A program made the position numbers and the translations under genes. From CAVSXS01 sp963767715 (lineage in GTDB: Bacteria; Chloroflexota; Ktedonobacteria; Ktedonobacterales; Ktedonobacteraceae), in the NCBI GenBank assembly GCA_963767715.1, contig CAVYFA010000010.1:55889-119888 (forward strand): 64,000 nt of DNA. Reading direction: 5' to 3'. Positions 44,343 to 53,596 of the stretch are shown piece by piece. Under the pieces are notes generated by a model that did not search any database, was not told the origin of the DNA, and saw only the letters and a program-made list of their open reading frames with translations. Position 1 is the first letter of the stretch, and every line of letters begins with the position of its first letter.

Positions 44343-45611
44343 ATGACCAATCCGTATCTGATTTATTGCACGCCCGGCGGCGAAATCCGCGAAGAGCGGC
44401 GCTGGCGACCTCTTGCTTTTGGAAACCGGCCGCTTTCATCCCGGGACTTGCTGCCCCTGCCCGATGGTGTAACGCTGTCGATGATGCCCGATCGCCTGGC
44501 TGTTGGCATGGATACTTCGGGCGACGTACGAAGCATTCCGCAGTCGCACGGCTGGGCTGCCGCTGCCTTGCTGCCAATCGGCTATACACGCACACACCTG
44601 CCCGCCTATGAAAAAGTACCCGGCACGGAGCCGCTGCCCTTCTTCGGCTACAGTGCGGTTGCCGGCATGCAAGGCCGGCTATACGTGGCCGCCGTGCAGA
44701 CGGACGACCCGCGTAAGTGGCATCCGCGCTCCTTCCCCAGACGCAGGCTCGCTCGCCTCGTTCGTGAGAAGCAGGCTGCGTTTCCATCGAATCGCGTTGT
44801 GGCGCAGCATGCCCACTGCGCGCTCGACTACGCCTGTCCGACAGCCAGCAACCTCTTCTTCGAACGTTGGGAAATGGCCATCGCGGTCTCACCCGGCTGC
44901 AATGCCCGCTGCATTGGCTGCATCTCTAAGCAGGAAGAGGAGGATCTGATCTCGCCGCAGGATCGCCTGACCTTCATCCCGACGGTTGACGAGATCGTCG
45001 AGGTGGCGGTGCCGCACCTGGAGCAGGCGGAAGAGGCTATCGTCAGCTTTGGCCAGGGCTGCGAAGGCGAGCCGCTGCTGCAATATCGTCGCATCGAGCA
45101 GGCCATCCGTGCCATCCGTGCGCGCACAGGCAGGGGGGTCATCAACATCAACACCAACGCCAGCAATCCGCGCTGGCTGCAGCGCCTCTACGACGCGGGT
45201 CTGGATTCCCTGCGAGCCAGCACGATCTCCGGCCACTCTGAAACCTATGCTGCCTACTATCGCCCCATCGGCTACTGCTTCGAAGATGTCAAAGAATCGC
45301 TCAAACGCGCGCGCGACGCCGGGGTTTATAGCTCGATCAACCTGCTCTGCTTCCCAGGCATGATCGACCGTGAGCGTGAAGTCGAAGCCCTGCTCGACTT
45401 CGTCAAAGAGACGGGTCTGCGCCTGATCCAACTGCGCAATCTGAACATCGATCCCGATGTGCTGCTGCCCCGCATGCCGCCGCTTGAGTCAATGGGCCGG
45501 GCACTTGGGATACGCTCGCTAATCGAGATACTCCGCGAAGAGGCGCCGGAAGTGGAGCTCGGCAACTTCTCCAGGCCGGTGCAGCGAGTACAAAAGGGCG
45601 TTCTCGCATAG
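44343..45611 (+). CDS. Radical SAM protein
   Basis: 422 residues. An N-terminal domain of ~170 residues (GYTRTHLPAYEKVPGTEPLPFFGYSAVAG) precedes the radical SAM barrel: WEMAIAVSPGCNARCIGCIS holds CxxxCxxC (cluster), followed by IVSFGQGCEGEPLLQY (GGEP-like), GVININTNASNPRWLQRLYDAGLDSLRAS and GVYSSINLLCFPGM. It generates 5'-deoxyadenosyl radicals; the substrate is unknown. The long N-terminal part and absence of SPASM cysteines set it apart from common maturases. Confidence 0.88.
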   Translation: MTNPYLIYCTPGGEIREERRWRPLAFGNRPLSSRDLLPLPDGVTLSMMPDRLAVGMDTSGDVRSIPQSHGWAAAALLPIGYTRTHLPAYEKVPGTEPLPFFGYSAVAGMQGRLYVAAVQTDDPRKWHPRSFPRRRLARLVREKQAAFPSNRVVAQHAHCALDYACPTASNLFFERWEMAIAVSPGCNARCIGCISKQEEEDLISPQDRLTFIPTVDEIVEVAVPHLEQAEEAIVSFGQGCEGEPLLQYRRIEQAIRAIRARTGRGVININTNASNPRWLQRLYDAGLDSLRASTISGHSETYAAYYRPIGYCFEDVKESLKRARDAGVYSSINLLCFPGMIDREREVEALLDFVKETGLRLIQLRNLNIDPDVLLPRMPPLESMGRALGIRSLIEILREEAPEVELGNFSRPVQRVQKGVLA

Positions 45612-45614
45612 TAG

Positions 45615-46449
45615 CTACCTTTTCTTCCCTCGCTTCGCTTTCTTCTTCTGGCCGACCTTCTTGCCAGAAAATTTGGTGGGGGCACCTATACCGGGTGTCC
45701 TCGGCGGTGAATTGAATAGATTAGCCGGAGCTTGTGGTTCGGCTGGCAATCGTGAAAAGAAATCATCAAGCGACACCGCTTGCTTTTCACGTTCCTTCAA
45801 ACCCATAAAGACCTGTACGTCGTCCATAGTGACGACCATTTCATCAACGCTGCCGGCTTTGAATGCCTGTTCAATGAGCGGTAGCGTTTCAGTGGCTTTT
45901 AGCTCTGCAAGGTTGCCGATGAGAAATGCATTGAATTCAGGCTGGTTTTCTGAATACTTTTCAAGGACTCGAACCATAGCGCCGATACTCTCATCCCGGC
46001 TCTCAGGATAATTTTTAGCTATAGCCACCAGTCCGTCTGCCGCGTAGCTTCGCCCGTACATTGGGCGAGAAGCGTCCTCCAGGTATGCGGTTAGCGACGC
46101 TATGGCCGCCGGGCCGATCATTCCGAAAATCTCCGGCAGTTCTTCTTGTATCCATTCATGATCTGCCTGCGTTGTCAGCAGTTCGACGAGCGGCTCAATG
46201 GTGGACTCGTCGCGCAGTTGTCCTAGCGCGCGTACAGCATGAATGGATGCCCAGTCCTCCGGCCCCTCGACCTTGCCGATCTGATTTAACGATTCGTCGT
46301 TCGCCATACGGAGGAGTTCTGGAATATGCTGCGGGCCGATGCCAAGCGCCAGGTAGTCGGGCCATCTGTCGTGCGGGACAGGGTCGGTGTCACCAAGAGT
46401 GAGCAACTGATCAACGGGTGGGTTATAACGCTGCGCTATTCGTGTTCAT
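45615..46449 (-). CDS. HEAT-repeat-like protein with Lys-rich tail, frameshifted at 5' end
   Basis: NPPVDQLLTLGDTDPVPHDRWPDYLALGIGPQHIPELLRMANDESL, EDWASIHAVRALGQLRDESTIEPLVELL and IGPAAIASLTAYLEDASRPMYGRSYAADGLVAIA show four or five HEAT-like helical pairs. The C-terminus ends in a Lys/Arg cluster (KKVGQKKKAKRGKKR). The likely start is ATG 46449 (MNTNSA); the join QRYNPPV needs an indel at about 46429-46438. Uncorrected, the frame starts at TTG 46406. Function unknown; the basic tail suggests nucleic-acid contact. Confidence 0.75.
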
Positions 46450-46527
46450 TTTCGCCTCTTTTTCCTCTTGAGTCTGAAGCGTTGTGCCTGTTTCTTTTCG
46501 TTTGCATCGAATCCCTTTACCAATCGC

Positions 46528-47742
46528 TTACGACCTTTCCACTTTACTCCATTTCCCCGATTCCCGCAACAACTTTCTCGCCGCGGCAGCTACCGGGTCG
46601 ACGCCCAGCATGCCCAGGCAGTCGCGCGTCATACAGCCCTCCGGCGTGCCGAGCAGATGGCCGCTGTAGAAGCACGGGATGCAAGGTAAGTCCAGCTTGA
46701 CGACGATGGCCCGTCGTTCAGGCGCATTCCCGGTATATGGCCCCCAGGCCTGTGAATTCGACAGGCCGAAGATCGCCACGGTGGGTGTGCCAACGGCTGC
46801 GGCCAGGTGCATTGGGCCGGCATCGTTGCCGATGAAGAGGTCGGCCAGTTCCAGAACTGCTGCCGTCACCTTGATAGTGCTCTTTCCGGCAAGGCTTCGT
46901 ACAGGCATGTTCGATCGCATCATGTCTGTGATCTGTTGATGCAATCTCGCCTCCTCTGGGCCCCCTACCAGTAGAAGCTGGCCGCCGAAATCGCGGTACA
47001 GTGTGTCGGCCAGTTGCGCGAACCTCTCTTGCCCCCAACGCCTTGCGGTGCTGTAGCCACCGCTGCCAGGGTGCATAGCGATGATAGGACGGGCGAAGGG
47101 TGTGTTTGGTTTGCCCGCCAAGACTTCCGGTTCTAGCTCGAAAGTCATTGGCTCATCTCCCCCATAGACCAGCAGGCGCGCCTGCCGGCGTTCCTCGTGG
47201 CTTAAAGGTATCGTCAGCCGTTTATCGCCGGTCGAAGCCCCGACGGCGTTCGCCAACGCGAGGCAGTAATCCGCTTCGTGCATGGCACCGAAGCCGTCAT
47301 CCTTGACGCGCACGTTGAGGAACCAGCCATGCCCGTTATCCAGACCAACGCGCCATTTCGCCCCCGTGCCGCGCATCAAGAGCTGGTGCTTCAAGCGGCC
47401 AAAGAAGAGCGTCAGGTGATGCATCAGGATCACTGCGTCGTATTGGCCGCCGCGCAGGTCGTGCCAGAGCGGACCCAGCTTCAACAGGTTAAGAGGGTTT
47501 TTGAGTAATTGCTGTGGGTAGTCGAACAGGTATTTGTCCAGCACAATCACCTTGTCGATCAGTTCCCAATCGTTGAGCAGTCCCGCTGAGGCGGGCGTCA
47601 CCAGCAGGTCGATGCGCGCCCGCGGGTAGGTTTCGCGCAGGGCGCGCAGGGCGGGGGTAGCGAGCAGGAGATCGCCGATGGTAGCCAGCTTGACGACGAG
47701 GATGCGCGCATCTTGCGGCAGTGTGACCTTCGATGTGTGCAT
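46528..47742 (-). CDS. GT9 family glycosyltransferase (heptosyltransferase-like)
   Basis: 404 residues, GT-B fold. RILVVKLATIGDLLLATPALRALRETYP is the family N-terminal Rossmann start with the catalytic Asp after IG. The C-terminal domain has IAMHPGSGGYSTARRWGQERFAQLAD, LLLVGGPEE, and LFIGNDAGPMHLAAAVGTPTVAIFG, the nucleotide-sugar site. A Cys-rich ending (LPCIPCFYSGHLLG..GCMTRDCL) is common in this family. GT9 enzymes usually add heptose to LPS core; Chloroflexota generally lack LPS, so a different envelope glycan is likely. First of three paralogues in this cluster. Confidence 0.92.
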   Translation of the reverse strand: MHTSKVTLPQDARILVVKLATIGDLLLATPALRALRETYPRARIDLLVTPASAGLLNDWELIDKVIVLDKYLFDYPQQLLKNPLNLLKLGPLWHDLRGGQYDAVILMHHLTLFFGRLKHQLLMRGTGAKWRVGLDNGHGWFLNVRVKDDGFGAMHEADYCLALANAVGASTGDKRLTIPLSHEERRQARLLVYGGDEPMTFELEPEVLAGKPNTPFARPIIAMHPGSGGYSTARRWGQERFAQLADTLYRDFGGQLLLVGGPEEARLHQQITDMMRSNMPVRSLAGKSTIKVTAAVLELADLFIGNDAGPMHLAAAVGTPTVAIFGLSNSQAWGPYTGNAPERRAIVVKLDLPCIPCFYSGHLLGTPEGCMTRDCLGMLGVDPVAAAARKLLRESGKWSKVERS

Positions 47743-47752
47743 GGTGCCTGCC

Positions 47753-48572
47753 TTATTCTCCCAACGACCATTCGTAATGCAGGAGCGTGCAGCAGGCCTG
47801 GAAACCCATCCGGCGATAGATGGCTTCGCTCATATCCGTGGACGACAGGATGGCGACCTTGTAGCCCGTGTCACACGCCTGGCGCAGGGCATGTAATGTG
47901 ATGCTTGCCGCGACTCCCCGGCGACGTGCCTGTGGAATGGTCGAGACCCCGTAGATACCGGCGACACCCGCGTGATAGAGCAGGGAGGCAGATGCGACAG
48001 GCGTGTCGTGCAGCCAAGCGACGTAGTGATGCCAGGGCAAACCGATGCCAAATCCCGCGTTCGCATAGGTATCGTAATAACGCTGCGCCCCTTCTTCTGA
48101 TGTCCCGAAACCTCGCATTTCGATGCTACACAAAGTTCTAAGGGCATCAAGGTCCTCAACTTCATTGATGACCAGGCTCGTATTCACCTGGATTTGCTCA
48201 TGAAGCGCGTGCAGATCGACAGCCATGCCGGTTGTCCTGTGTACCTGAACGAACCCGCGCGCTTCGAGTACGGTTGCCAGGTGTGCTGGATGGGTTGAGG
48301 GGCCGATAGTCCAGATAAACGATGTCTGACGTGACATGTAGGAGTCCAGTATTTCATCAATTTTTGAATTGACATAGTCGGCGTCTTCGCTGCTAAAGCT
48401 GGAAAGAAACACGCCGTTGAGTGCCACCCGCACCGCTATATATCCAGTATAATTCTGGCGTTTTATGGAGTTCCCATTGCTTATTCGCGCGACCGATCCA
48501 GAGCGCTTCCTCGTTAAAGTTGGCTTCGATGGCAATCGCCAGCGCTGGCATAGTCATATCTTGCAGAATCAT
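47753..48572 (-). CDS. GNAT family N-acetyltransferase, frameshifted near N-terminus
   Basis: The restored start is ATG 48572, three bases after the stop of the preceding GT9 gene: MILQDMTMPALAIAIEANFNEEALWIGRANKQWELHKTPELYWIYSG. The frame then switches at about 48428-48440 to VALNGVFLSSFSSEDADYVNSKIDEILDSY and continues with PAHLATVLEARGFVQVHRTTGMAVDL. The acetyltransferase core is GVAGIYGVSTIPQARRRGVAASITLHALRQACDTGYKVAILSSTDMSEAIYRRMGFQ (Q/RxxGxG/A acetyl-CoA loop). Substrate unknown. It sits inside the GT9 cluster, so a sugar or amine of the same glycan is a guess. Confidence 0.85.
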
Positions 48573-48575
48573 GGC

Positions 48576-49922
48576 TTATTCCTCTGCCTCCCGTTTGACG
48601 TACTGGGGAGTGGTTTCCTGCAGCTTTTGACGCACTACTTCATGTAGCTGTGCTGGCGTAATATTTTTCATGCACTGCGTTGTAAAATAGCGGCAATCTG
48701 CGGTATCTTTTGCATTATAGCACGGGCTGCACCAGATGCCGCTTTTCAGAATGGTCGCGCGTGGGCTGACAGGACCTGAATGCGCGGGGTCGGTCGGGCC
48801 GTGAATCGCGATAAGGGGCGTGCCAACGGCTCCCGCAATATGCATCGGGCCGCTATCGCCTGTGATAAGCAGGTCAGCGCGCTGCAAGAGCGCTGCCAGT
48901 TGCCCAAGGCTGGTTTTTCCCGCGAGGTTGATCACGCGGCTGGCGGCCCGCTCGCTCATGCGCTGCGTCACGCGCTCAATCAGGGGCAGGTCGTTGGGCG
49001 TGCCGGTCAGCACGACCTGTGCGCCATCTTCTCCGATCAACCGGTCGATGAGCCTCGCCCAGTAGGGAATAGGCCAGCGTTTGGATTGCCCGTTGTTAGA
49101 GCTGACATGGCAGGCGATCAGGGGCCTGCCCGGTTGTATTCCTTCGCGCGTAAATAGTGCGTCGATCTCCCGCGCAGCCTGTTCCGTCACATAGAGCCTC
49201 GGTATGCGGTCTTCCGGCGTTGGAGCGGCCGCCGCCGCCTGCGCAAGTTGCAGGCAGTAATCGACCTCGTGCAGGCGCTCGCCGGGCTGCCAGTGTCGTC
49301 CGGGTACGCCGTCGGTCATAAAGCCTGGATAGCTCTCGCCTTTGAAGCCCACCGTGCGCTTTGCCCCGCTCATCACAGCCAGGATGGCGGCCCACCTGCC
49401 GAAGACGCTCACAGCCAGGTCGTAGCGCTGTCCGCGCAGGCGATGAATCAGGCGCAGGGCCTCGCGCCAGTTGCCGGGCGACAACAGCGCTTTAGGGCGG
49501 CGCCACACGTTCGGGTCGTAGGTGATGATACTTGACAGGTCTGGGTCGCCCTGCACGATCTTCGCGCTGGAAGGCAGGGCGAGCAGGTCGATCTCCGCCG
49601 CCGGGTAAACTCGTTTGAGCGCGCGCACCGCCACCGTCGAAAGTACCAGGTCCCCGATCAGGTCAAGCCGGATCACCAGTATGCGTTGTATCTCTGTATA
49701 CCTCGGCGACAGCGCAGGATAGCGCCTTCCCACTCTTCCCAGGCGGAGCAGGCCACCGGCGATGCTCATGCACAGGTAAATGCAGGCAAGCAGCAAGCGC
49801 TTGCTCGAACGAATGCCGGTTTTACGCAGTGCGCGCCTTGAATCCGGCTGATAAGGGTAGCCATAGTCGTCGAGGTCGTCCGGGTCCGGCGACCGTCCGG
49901 GCTGGTTGAGTGACGATGCCAT
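48576..49922 (-). CDS. GT9 family glycosyltransferase with N-terminal membrane-associated extension
   Basis: 448 residues. An N-terminal ~75-residue extension (Asp/Tyr-rich start, then LLLACIYLCMSIAGGLLRLGRV, possibly membrane-associated) precedes the GT9 core ILVIRLDLIGDLVLSTVAVRALKRVYP. Further motifs: IACHVSSNNGQSKRWPIPYWARLIDRLI, VVLTGTPNDLPLIERV, LLITGDSGPMHIAGAVGTPLIAIHGPTDP, and Cys ending WCSPCYNAKDTADCRYFTTQCM. ATG 49922. Same family as the flanking genes but clearly divergent. Confidence 0.92.
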   Translation of the reverse strand: MASSLNQPGRSPDPDDLDDYGYPYQPDSRRALRKTGIRSSKRLLLACIYLCMSIAGGLLRLGRVGRRYPALSPRYTEIQRILVIRLDLIGDLVLSTVAVRALKRVYPAAEIDLLALPSSAKIVQGDPDLSSIITYDPNVWRRPKALLSPGNWREALRLIHRLRGQRYDLAVSVFGRWAAILAVMSGAKRTVGFKGESYPGFMTDGVPGRHWQPGERLHEVDYCLQLAQAAAAAPTPEDRIPRLYVTEQAAREIDALFTREGIQPGRPLIACHVSSNNGQSKRWPIPYWARLIDRLIGEDGAQVVLTGTPNDLPLIERVTQRMSERAASRVINLAGKTSLGQLAALLQRADLLITGDSGPMHIAGAVGTPLIAIHGPTDPAHSGPVSPRATILKSGIWCSPCYNAKDTADCRYFTTQCMKNITPAQLHEVVRQKLQETTPQYVKREAEE

Positions 49923-50009
49923 TGATTCTTAAGCTCTATTTTGTAGGGTGATCGCGTGAGGGTATTTGATGTTTGCCTCTATCCCAACGCACGTTTCATT
50001 GCACTTATC

Positions 50010-51263
50010 TTAATCCGATTGTTCCCGTGGAAGCAATGGCTGAATGACCTCCATCACTTCCTGCTCTCGGAGCAGACGCACGCAGGGATGGGCGGGCAGT
50101 TCTTCCGGCGTAAAGTCCAGGCGACCACATGGAATGGTGGGGCAGCTCGCGCAGCGCGTCGTCGCAGACAACGCGCGGTGGCGCTGTGGGTTGCCCCAGG
50201 GACCGAAGATGCGCGCGTCGGTTGGCCCGAATAGCTGGAGGGTTGGCGTCCCCTGAGCGACTGCGATATGTAAGGGGCCGTTGTCAACGCCTAATGCCAG
50301 CATTCCACGACCCAGCAGCGCGGCCAGTTGGCCGATCGACAGCGAAGTCAGGAGTAGCGGCTCCTGCCGCATCTCTTGAGCAATCTGCTCGAGCAGTGGC
50401 TGTTCGCTTTTGCTTCCAGTGAGGATGATACGGGCTGACGGCGAGATTGTCAAGCACGCACGCAGTTGATCTGCGACATTTGCCCAGCCTGCGGTGCGCC
50501 AGAGCTTGACGGCAGCCCCGCTGCCAGGATGGATCACGATGATTGGCGTTGCTTCATCGATGCCCGCCTGCCGCAAGCGTTCGTTGACCTGGCGCTCTTC
50601 CTCGAGGTTGGGACGAAAATAGAGCGGGTAGCTAGCCGGCGAAAATGGTTCCGTCAGCGGCTCACTACCAAGGGCCTGCAGGCCGAGGCTGATAAGCCGC
50701 AGATTGGAGACAGTCACGGGTTCAGGTGTATGAAAAGGGAGCGTATCCGTAAGAAAAGCTGCGCCTGGATCGAGCGCATAACCGGCTCTGATCGGGATGC
50801 CTGCAAGGTAGAGCAGCGCCGCTCCCCACCAGAAGTCAGGCCGCAGGTTGACGGCAAGATCGTACTTCCCGCGCCGCAATTGTTTAGCGGCGCTTAAGAG
50901 CAGAATATAAGGCGCAAGAGGCCTATGGAGGGAGCGTGTAAAGCCGGGAAAGGGTAGAACCAGCAGTTGATCCACGTCGGGATGGCGTGCCACAATTTCG
51001 CTTGCCCAGGGGCCGACCGCCATTGTGAGATGAGCACCGGGCAGGCGCCGCCGGAGTGCCTGCAACACTGGCGTGGTCAGCACCAGGTCGCCCAGGTGAT
51101 CTGGACGGATCAGCAGAATGCGTGGAGCAGCCGGAGCCGGGGTGGAGGAAGAGCGCGCTTGTCGCGCCGCCCATGCATGGGGCATCCCGTACAGGCGCAC
51201 CAACATCAAGATGAGTGAGCGCAGCAGACGCCTCAAACGTTGACCTCTTTGGAAAGAGTACAA
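50010..51263 (-). CDS. GT9 family glycosyltransferase
   Basis: Up to 417 residues. ILLIRPDHLGDLVLTTPVLQALRRRLPGAHLTMAVGPWASEI, IVIHPGSGAAVKLWRTAGWANVADQL, IILTGSKSEQPLLEQIAQEM, and MLALGVDNGPLHIAVAQGTPTLQLFGPTDARIFGPWGNPQRH. The start is uncertain: TTG 51263 lies in a hairpin, TTG 51236 has AGAGG before it, and ATG 51206 is the first ATG. Third GT9 paralogue of the cluster. Confidence 0.9.
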   Translation of the reverse strand: MYSFQRGQRLRRLLRSLILMLVRLYGMPHAWAARQARSSSTPAPAAPRILLIRPDHLGDLVLTTPVLQALRRRLPGAHLTMAVGPWASEIVARHPDVDQLLVLPFPGFTRSLHRPLAPYILLLSAAKQLRRGKYDLAVNLRPDFWWGAALLYLAGIPIRAGYALDPGAAFLTDTLPFHTPEPVTVSNLRLISLGLQALGSEPLTEPFSPASYPLYFRPNLEEERQVNERLRQAGIDEATPIIVIHPGSGAAVKLWRTAGWANVADQLRACLTISPSARIILTGSKSEQPLLEQIAQEMRQEPLLLTSLSIGQLAALLGRGMLALGVDNGPLHIAVAQGTPTLQLFGPTDARIFGPWGNPQRHRALSATTRCASCPTIPCGRLDFTPEELPAHPCVRLLREQEVMEVIQPLLPREQSD

Positions 51264-51319
51264 CCGGGTAGGAACACATATGGTGATGCTTCCCCGCGTG
51301 TGTTCCCACCCGGCTGTAC
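51258..51319 (-). terminator. mRNA hairpin between DUF5679 gene and GT9
   Basis: Arms 51258-51278 and 51299-51319 (21 bases, two mismatches). On the minus-strand RNA both mismatches become G-U pairs, whereas on the plus strand they would be A-C. That suggests selection for structure in the minus-strand transcript. There is no strong U-tract, so attenuation or mRNA processing is as likely as termination. Confidence 0.5.
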
Positions 51320-51320
51320 C

Positions 51321-51473
51321 TTATTTTTTATCCGCGCTGAGGATAGTGTTGATAGTGGTGCCGCAGACAGCGCACTTACCCTTGAGGGCTGGTTTGCCGT
51401 TCTTCATGGTGACGCGCTCGGCGTCTTTCATTTCGCGTTTCGCTTTGCATTTCACACAATAGTACTCGGACAT
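51321..51473 (-). CDS. DUF5679 zinc-ribbon mini-protein
   Basis: 50 residues: MSEYYCVKCKAKREMKDA...GKPALKGKCAVCGTTINTILSADKK. Two CxxC knuckles (CVKC, CAVC) about 28 residues apart form a zinc ribbon; the sequence matches the DUF5679 family widespread in Chloroflexota and archaea. AAGGAG lies about 11 bases before ATG 51473. It lies between ispE and the GT9 gene on the same strand. Role unknown. Confidence 0.85.
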   Translation of the reverse strand: MSEYYCVKCKAKREMKDAERVTMKNGKPALKGKCAVCGTTINTILSADKK

Positions 51474-51507
51474 GCGATGTTTTTCTCCTTACATTGCTTG
51501 ACATTTG

Positions 51508-52431
51508 TTACTTGAACAAAACGTTGATGTTTCCCATTTCGGGGTACACGGCATGCGTCAGGTAGACCTCGTACCCCCGCGCCTGCATTTGCTCCTGCAC
51601 CTGCATGGCACGCGAGAGATCAGGAAATGACGCGTAGAGCGTCGGCCCACTCCCGGAGAGGCGCACCAGGGGAGCGCCTGCCGATAGCAGCTCCGCTCTC
51701 GCCTGAACCACCTCTGGATGAAGTTCCAGCACGGTGCGCTCCAGGCCGTTGTGAAGGTCCTCCACCTGCGGCTCTCGCCTGCCTTGCAGGGCAGCGGCAA
51801 CCCTGCTGCTGTGGCTGCCGTCGCTGTAGTTGTGGGCTGAGAGACGCCGGAAAATAGATGCTGTGCTGATGCTGATGACCGGTTTAAGCAAGATCAGCCA
51901 GCGCATAGACATTGGCCAACCTGGCTCAAGAGGCGTCACAACCTCACCGCGTCCTTCGCACAGCGCGAGACCACCTCGCAGAAAGAACGGCACATCTGAA
52001 CCAAGGACAGCCGCAATCTCCTCCAAATCTGAAAGAGTCAGCGGCAATTGCCACATCCGCTGTATAGCGAGCAGCACGGCAGCGGCATCACTGCTTCCGC
52101 CGCCCAGACCAGCAGCCACCGGGATACACTTGTGCAGTTCAATCAAGACTCCTTGCCTGATGGAGCAGCGTTCGCGCAGCAGGCGAGCGGCGCGGACTGT
52201 AAGATTGTCTTCGCCGTCCAATTCGGGACGCGTACAGATCAATTGCACCCGGTCTTCGTCGAGAGCCGACAGGCAGAGCGTATCGTACAGGTCAACTGTT
52301 TGCATCACCGTCGATAGAGCGTGATAGCCGTCTGCTCGCCGTCCCAGGACGTCCAGTGTCAGGTTGATCTTGGCATACGCTCGAATAAAGCAAGCCCCGC
52401 GCAAGGTTGATTCCGGCTGAGCAACATTCAT
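51508..52431 (-). CDS. ispE: 4-diphosphocytidyl-2-C-methyl-D-erythritol kinase
   Basis: GHMP kinase of the MEP isoprenoid pathway; phosphorylates the 2-hydroxyl of CDP-methylerythritol. Diagnostic: AYAKINLTLDVLGRRADGYHALSTVMQTVDLYD (substrate Lys and Asp region), PVAAGLGGGSSDAAAVLLA (ATP loop), VPFFLRGGLALCEGRGE, and LVRLSGSGPTLYASF. I set the start at ATG 52431 (307 residues, normal); the open frame upstream to 52494 is not conserved-looking. The start codon sits in a perfect palindrome. Downstream are DUF5679 and GT9, probably co-transcribed. Confidence 0.94.
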   Translation of the reverse strand: MNVAQPESTLRGACFIRAYAKINLTLDVLGRRADGYHALSTVMQTVDLYDTLCLSALDEDRVQLICTRPELDGEDNLTVRAARLLRERCSIRQGVLIELHKCIPVAAGLGGGSSDAAAVLLAIQRMWQLPLTLSDLEEIAAVLGSDVPFFLRGGLALCEGRGEVVTPLEPGWPMSMRWLILLKPVISISTASIFRRLSAHNYSDGSHSSRVAAALQGRREPQVEDLHNGLERTVLELHPEVVQARAELLSAGAPLVRLSGSGPTLYASFPDLSRAMQVQEQMQARGYEVYLTHAVYPEMGNINVLFK

Positions 52432-52450
52432 GCAGGCATTGTGCCTGCAT
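52430..52450 (-). promoter_or_regulatory. Palindrome over the ispE start codon
   Basis: Perfect 9-bp arms ATGCAGGCA / TGCCTGCAT with spacer TTG; the last arm includes the ispE ATG. It could be an operator or an RNA hairpin that hides the start site; there is no good Shine-Dalgarno before the ATG. Confidence 0.45.
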
Positions 52451-52627
52451 AAGCCGGAAATGTCAAGATTCGTGCTCCTGAGAGAGAAGCTCATAGCCCA
52501 TAATTACTGTTCAGTCAGAACATTTGCTCATATTGATATGAGGCTGTGCTATACTCTCCAATGTAGACAAGAATTGCTTTTGCTCTGCTTTCTTGTTTTA
52601 CCGCTTATCCTCTTTTTAAAGGGCGTC

Positions 52628-53596
52628 ATGGATATCACAGTTGCTTATTTTCAGCCATTCTTGCATCCCGATGTGGTCAAACGCGATTTTGACCAGATAC
52701 GTGCTTCTGGCGCAACCGCTATCGTGTATACCGTCCACGAGCAGGAAGAGCAGCGCTGGCCGCGCGACCTCGAACGCGGCCTGCACATGGCGCAGGATGC
52801 CGGGCTGAAGGTGCATTTGAGCCTGGGCCGCTATGGTAACCTGTTTGCCGGGCCGTCGCTCGTGCCTAGCTGGTATACCTTTCGCCATCCCCAGTCGCGA
52901 GTAATGGACCGGCACGGGCGCTACCACGAAATTTCATGCTATAATCAGCAGCCCTTTCGTCACTGGTTCTACAAAGAGATTGAATATTTCCTGCGCAACT
53001 ATCCAATCAACGGCATTTTGTTCGATGAACCGCGCAGTCTGGAAGTAACCTGCTTCTGCCCGGTCTGCCGGGCCTTGTGCCCTGATGTGGCCGACCTGGA
53101 ACGCTTCCGGCGGCGTTCGATGATCGATTTCCTGGGAGAAGTGTGTGCCACCGTCAAACGCATCGATACAGATATCACCACGACGGTTGCTCTGCTGCCG
53201 CATGACCTTGCGCAAGCCGAAGAACTTGCCCAGCTCTCCGCGCTGGATACGATCGGCTGTCACCTCTTCTGGGACCTGCTGCACGAAGACGTCAGCATGG
53301 TCCGGCCATGGGGAAGCGCGGTAGTCGAGGCGACGCGCCAGTTCCACAAGCGCAGCCAGCTCTGGCTCCAGAACTTCAACCTGGATGAAAGCATGGAGCG
53401 CCTTATGGAAGCGGCTTTTTACGATATGGTCGCGGTTGAACCCGACGGAGTGGGGTGTTATTATTACTGGCGAAATAATACCAACCCCGTGCGTGTGTGG
53501 GAGATGACTCGCAGCCTGCTGCAGCATGTCCCGCGCCGCCAACTGCGTTGGCACGTCATCCACTCTGATCCTATGGAAGAAAAGCAGGTATCATGA
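52628..53596 (+). CDS. TIM-barrel glycoside-hydrolase-like protein
   Basis: 322 residues from ATG 52628. MDITVAYFQPFLHPDVVKRDFDQIRASGATAIVYTVHEQEEQRW, GLKVHLSLGRYGNLFAGPSLVPSWY, NYPINGILFDEPRSLEVTCFCPVC and TDITTTVALLPHD look like successive strands of a beta/alpha barrel, with the acidic pair D-E in GILFDEP as candidate catalytic residues. Four Cys (CFCPVCRALC) are unusual. It is related in pattern to putative glycosyl hydrolase-like families; specificity unknown. The stop overlaps the PIG-L gene by four bases. The open frame before 52628 is a shadow. Confidence 0.75.
   Translation: MDITVAYFQPFLHPDVVKRDFDQIRASGATAIVYTVHEQEEQRWPRDLERGLHMAQDAGLKVHLSLGRYGNLFAGPSLVPSWYTFRHPQSRVMDRHGRYHEISCYNQQPFRHWFYKEIEYFLRNYPINGILFDEPRSLEVTCFCPVCRALCPDVADLERFRRRSMIDFLGEVCATVKRIDTDITTTVALLPHDLAQAEELAQLSALDTIGCHLFWDLLHEDVSMVRPWGSAVVEATRQFHKRSQLWLQNFNLDESMERLMEAAFYDMVAVEPDGVGCYYYWRNNTNPVRVWEMTRSLLQHVPRRQLRWHVIHSDPMEEKQVS

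Noticed and set aside
52430..52627. 66-codon extension of the TIM-barrel gene
   Set aside because: Would overlap the ispE start and palindrome; barrel strand 1 starts at ATG 52628.
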